A stretch of 6,259 nt of DNA from Beijerinckiaceae bacterium (GTDB lineage Bacteria > Pseudomonadota > Alphaproteobacteria > Rhizobiales > Beijerinckiaceae): positions 1 through 6,259 of the forward strand of contig CANGOK010000195.1 in the NCBI GenBank assembly GCA_947455285.1. The letters are read 5' to 3'. The translations under genes and the position numbers were made by a program. Positions 5,826 through 6,259 of the stretch are shown here, piece after piece. Position 1 is the first letter of the stretch; every line of letters begins with the position of its first letter. Under the pieces are notes generated by a model, which was not told the origin of the DNA, did not search any database, and saw only the letters and a program-made list of their open reading frames with translations.

Positions 5826-6259
5826 ATGGCCTATCAACTCTCAGACTTCTGCGCCGACGCTCACAAGGCGCTCAAAGCCAAACCGCTTGACGCCGCGCTT
5901 CAAGAAGTTGCATCGCATCTGCGCACGCTCCTCGCCAACGAGGCCTTCGTCGCCGAAACCTTCAACGATGAAACGCCCTACGGCAAGCGCGCGCTCTATC
6001 ATGACGCCGAGCTTGATTTTTATGTGCTCGCCCATGTGCAGGCGCCGGGCAAGGCGGGCGCGGCCCATACGCATGGCTCATCCTGGGCCATCTATGGCAA
6101 TGCGCGCGGCTATACGGAAATGACCGAATACCGCCGCGTCAACGATCCCAGCGAAGAAGCCTCCGTGCTGCAGAAATCGGATCACTACCGCGTCAGCACC
6201 GGCGAGAGCCGCGCCTATGGCCCCGGCATGATCCACTCGACCGCCCATCCCGAAAAGGC
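5826..6259 (+). CDS. cupin-fold, cysteine dioxygenase-like metal protein, 3' truncated
   Basis: The first 144 residues are visible; the gene runs off the window with no stop. After a helical N-terminal part (about 1-45) comes a beta-rich cupin region with AAHTHGSSWAIYGNARGYTE at 79-98, followed by MTEYRR at 99-104. His81 and His83 form the HxH iron pair, and YGPGMIHSTAHP at 131-142 offers the third ligand, His137. This layout resembles the cysteine/3-mercaptopropionate dioxygenase group and the related predicted metal-dependent double-stranded beta-helix proteins. In mammalian cysteine dioxygenase a cysteine (Cys93, seven residues after the first His) is cross-linked to tyrosine; here that position is Ala88, so the cross-link is absent. 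Such an enzyme would oxidise a thiol to a sulfinate using O2, but many relatives are uncharacterised. It shares a transcription unit with the CoA ligase. The cupin metal site is well supported; the reaction is not. Confidence 0.75.
   Translation, partial: MAYQLSDFCADAHKALKAKPLDAALQEVASHLRTLLANEAFVAETFNDETPYGKRALYHDAELDFYVLAHVQAPGKAGAAHTHGSSWAIYGNARGYTEMTEYRRVNDPSEEASVLQKSDHYRVSTGESRAYGPGMIHSTAHPEK

Overview
The window looks like a piece of an alphaproteobacterial chromosome, probably Hyphomicrobiales (Rhizobiales). The evidence is high GC (about 60% by eye), tightly packed genes with ATGA overlaps, strong GGAGG-type ribosome binding sites and the kinds of gene present. The genus cannot be named from the sequence alone. 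No RNA genes, insertion sequences, CRISPR arrays or phage genes were seen. Both ends of the window cut through genes.

Left part (1-2567, + strand): a tight four-gene operon. It opens with the last 48 codons of a gene that is probably the substrate-binding protein of an ABC importer. Next come a PuuE-like polysaccharide deacetylase-family hydrolase, a SsuC/TauC-type permease and a SsuB/TauB-type ATPase. Two junctions are ATGA stop/start overlaps and the third is a 1-nt gap, so the genes are almost certainly co-transcribed and translationally coupled. The layout is a NitT/TauT-class importer (sulfonate, nitrate, pyrimidine-precursor or ureide type; substrate not known) with a cytoplasmic hydrolase built into the operon, presumably acting on the imported compound.

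Middle (2577-3608, - strand): a single FkbM-family methyltransferase gene. It converges on the transporter operon across a 9-nt gap. A stem-loop spans that gap and includes both stop codons, which suggests a shared bidirectional terminator. A 106-bp region separates this gene from the next, divergent gene and must carry the promoters for both directions.

Right part (3715-6259, + strand): a single-chain NDP-forming acyl-CoA synthetase (acetate--CoA ligase family), starting at TTG behind a strong ribosome binding site. After 23 nt comes a cupin-fold protein resembling cysteine/thiol dioxygenases, truncated by the window end. A CoA ligase beside a thiol-dioxygenase-like protein, near a TauABC-like importer, fits uptake and breakdown of a small organosulfur or carboxylic compound (for example thiol to sulfinate to sulfinyl-acyl-CoA), but this pathway is inference. 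Nothing here is a clearly new system; the most interesting points are the embedded hydrolase and the ligase/dioxygenase-like pair.
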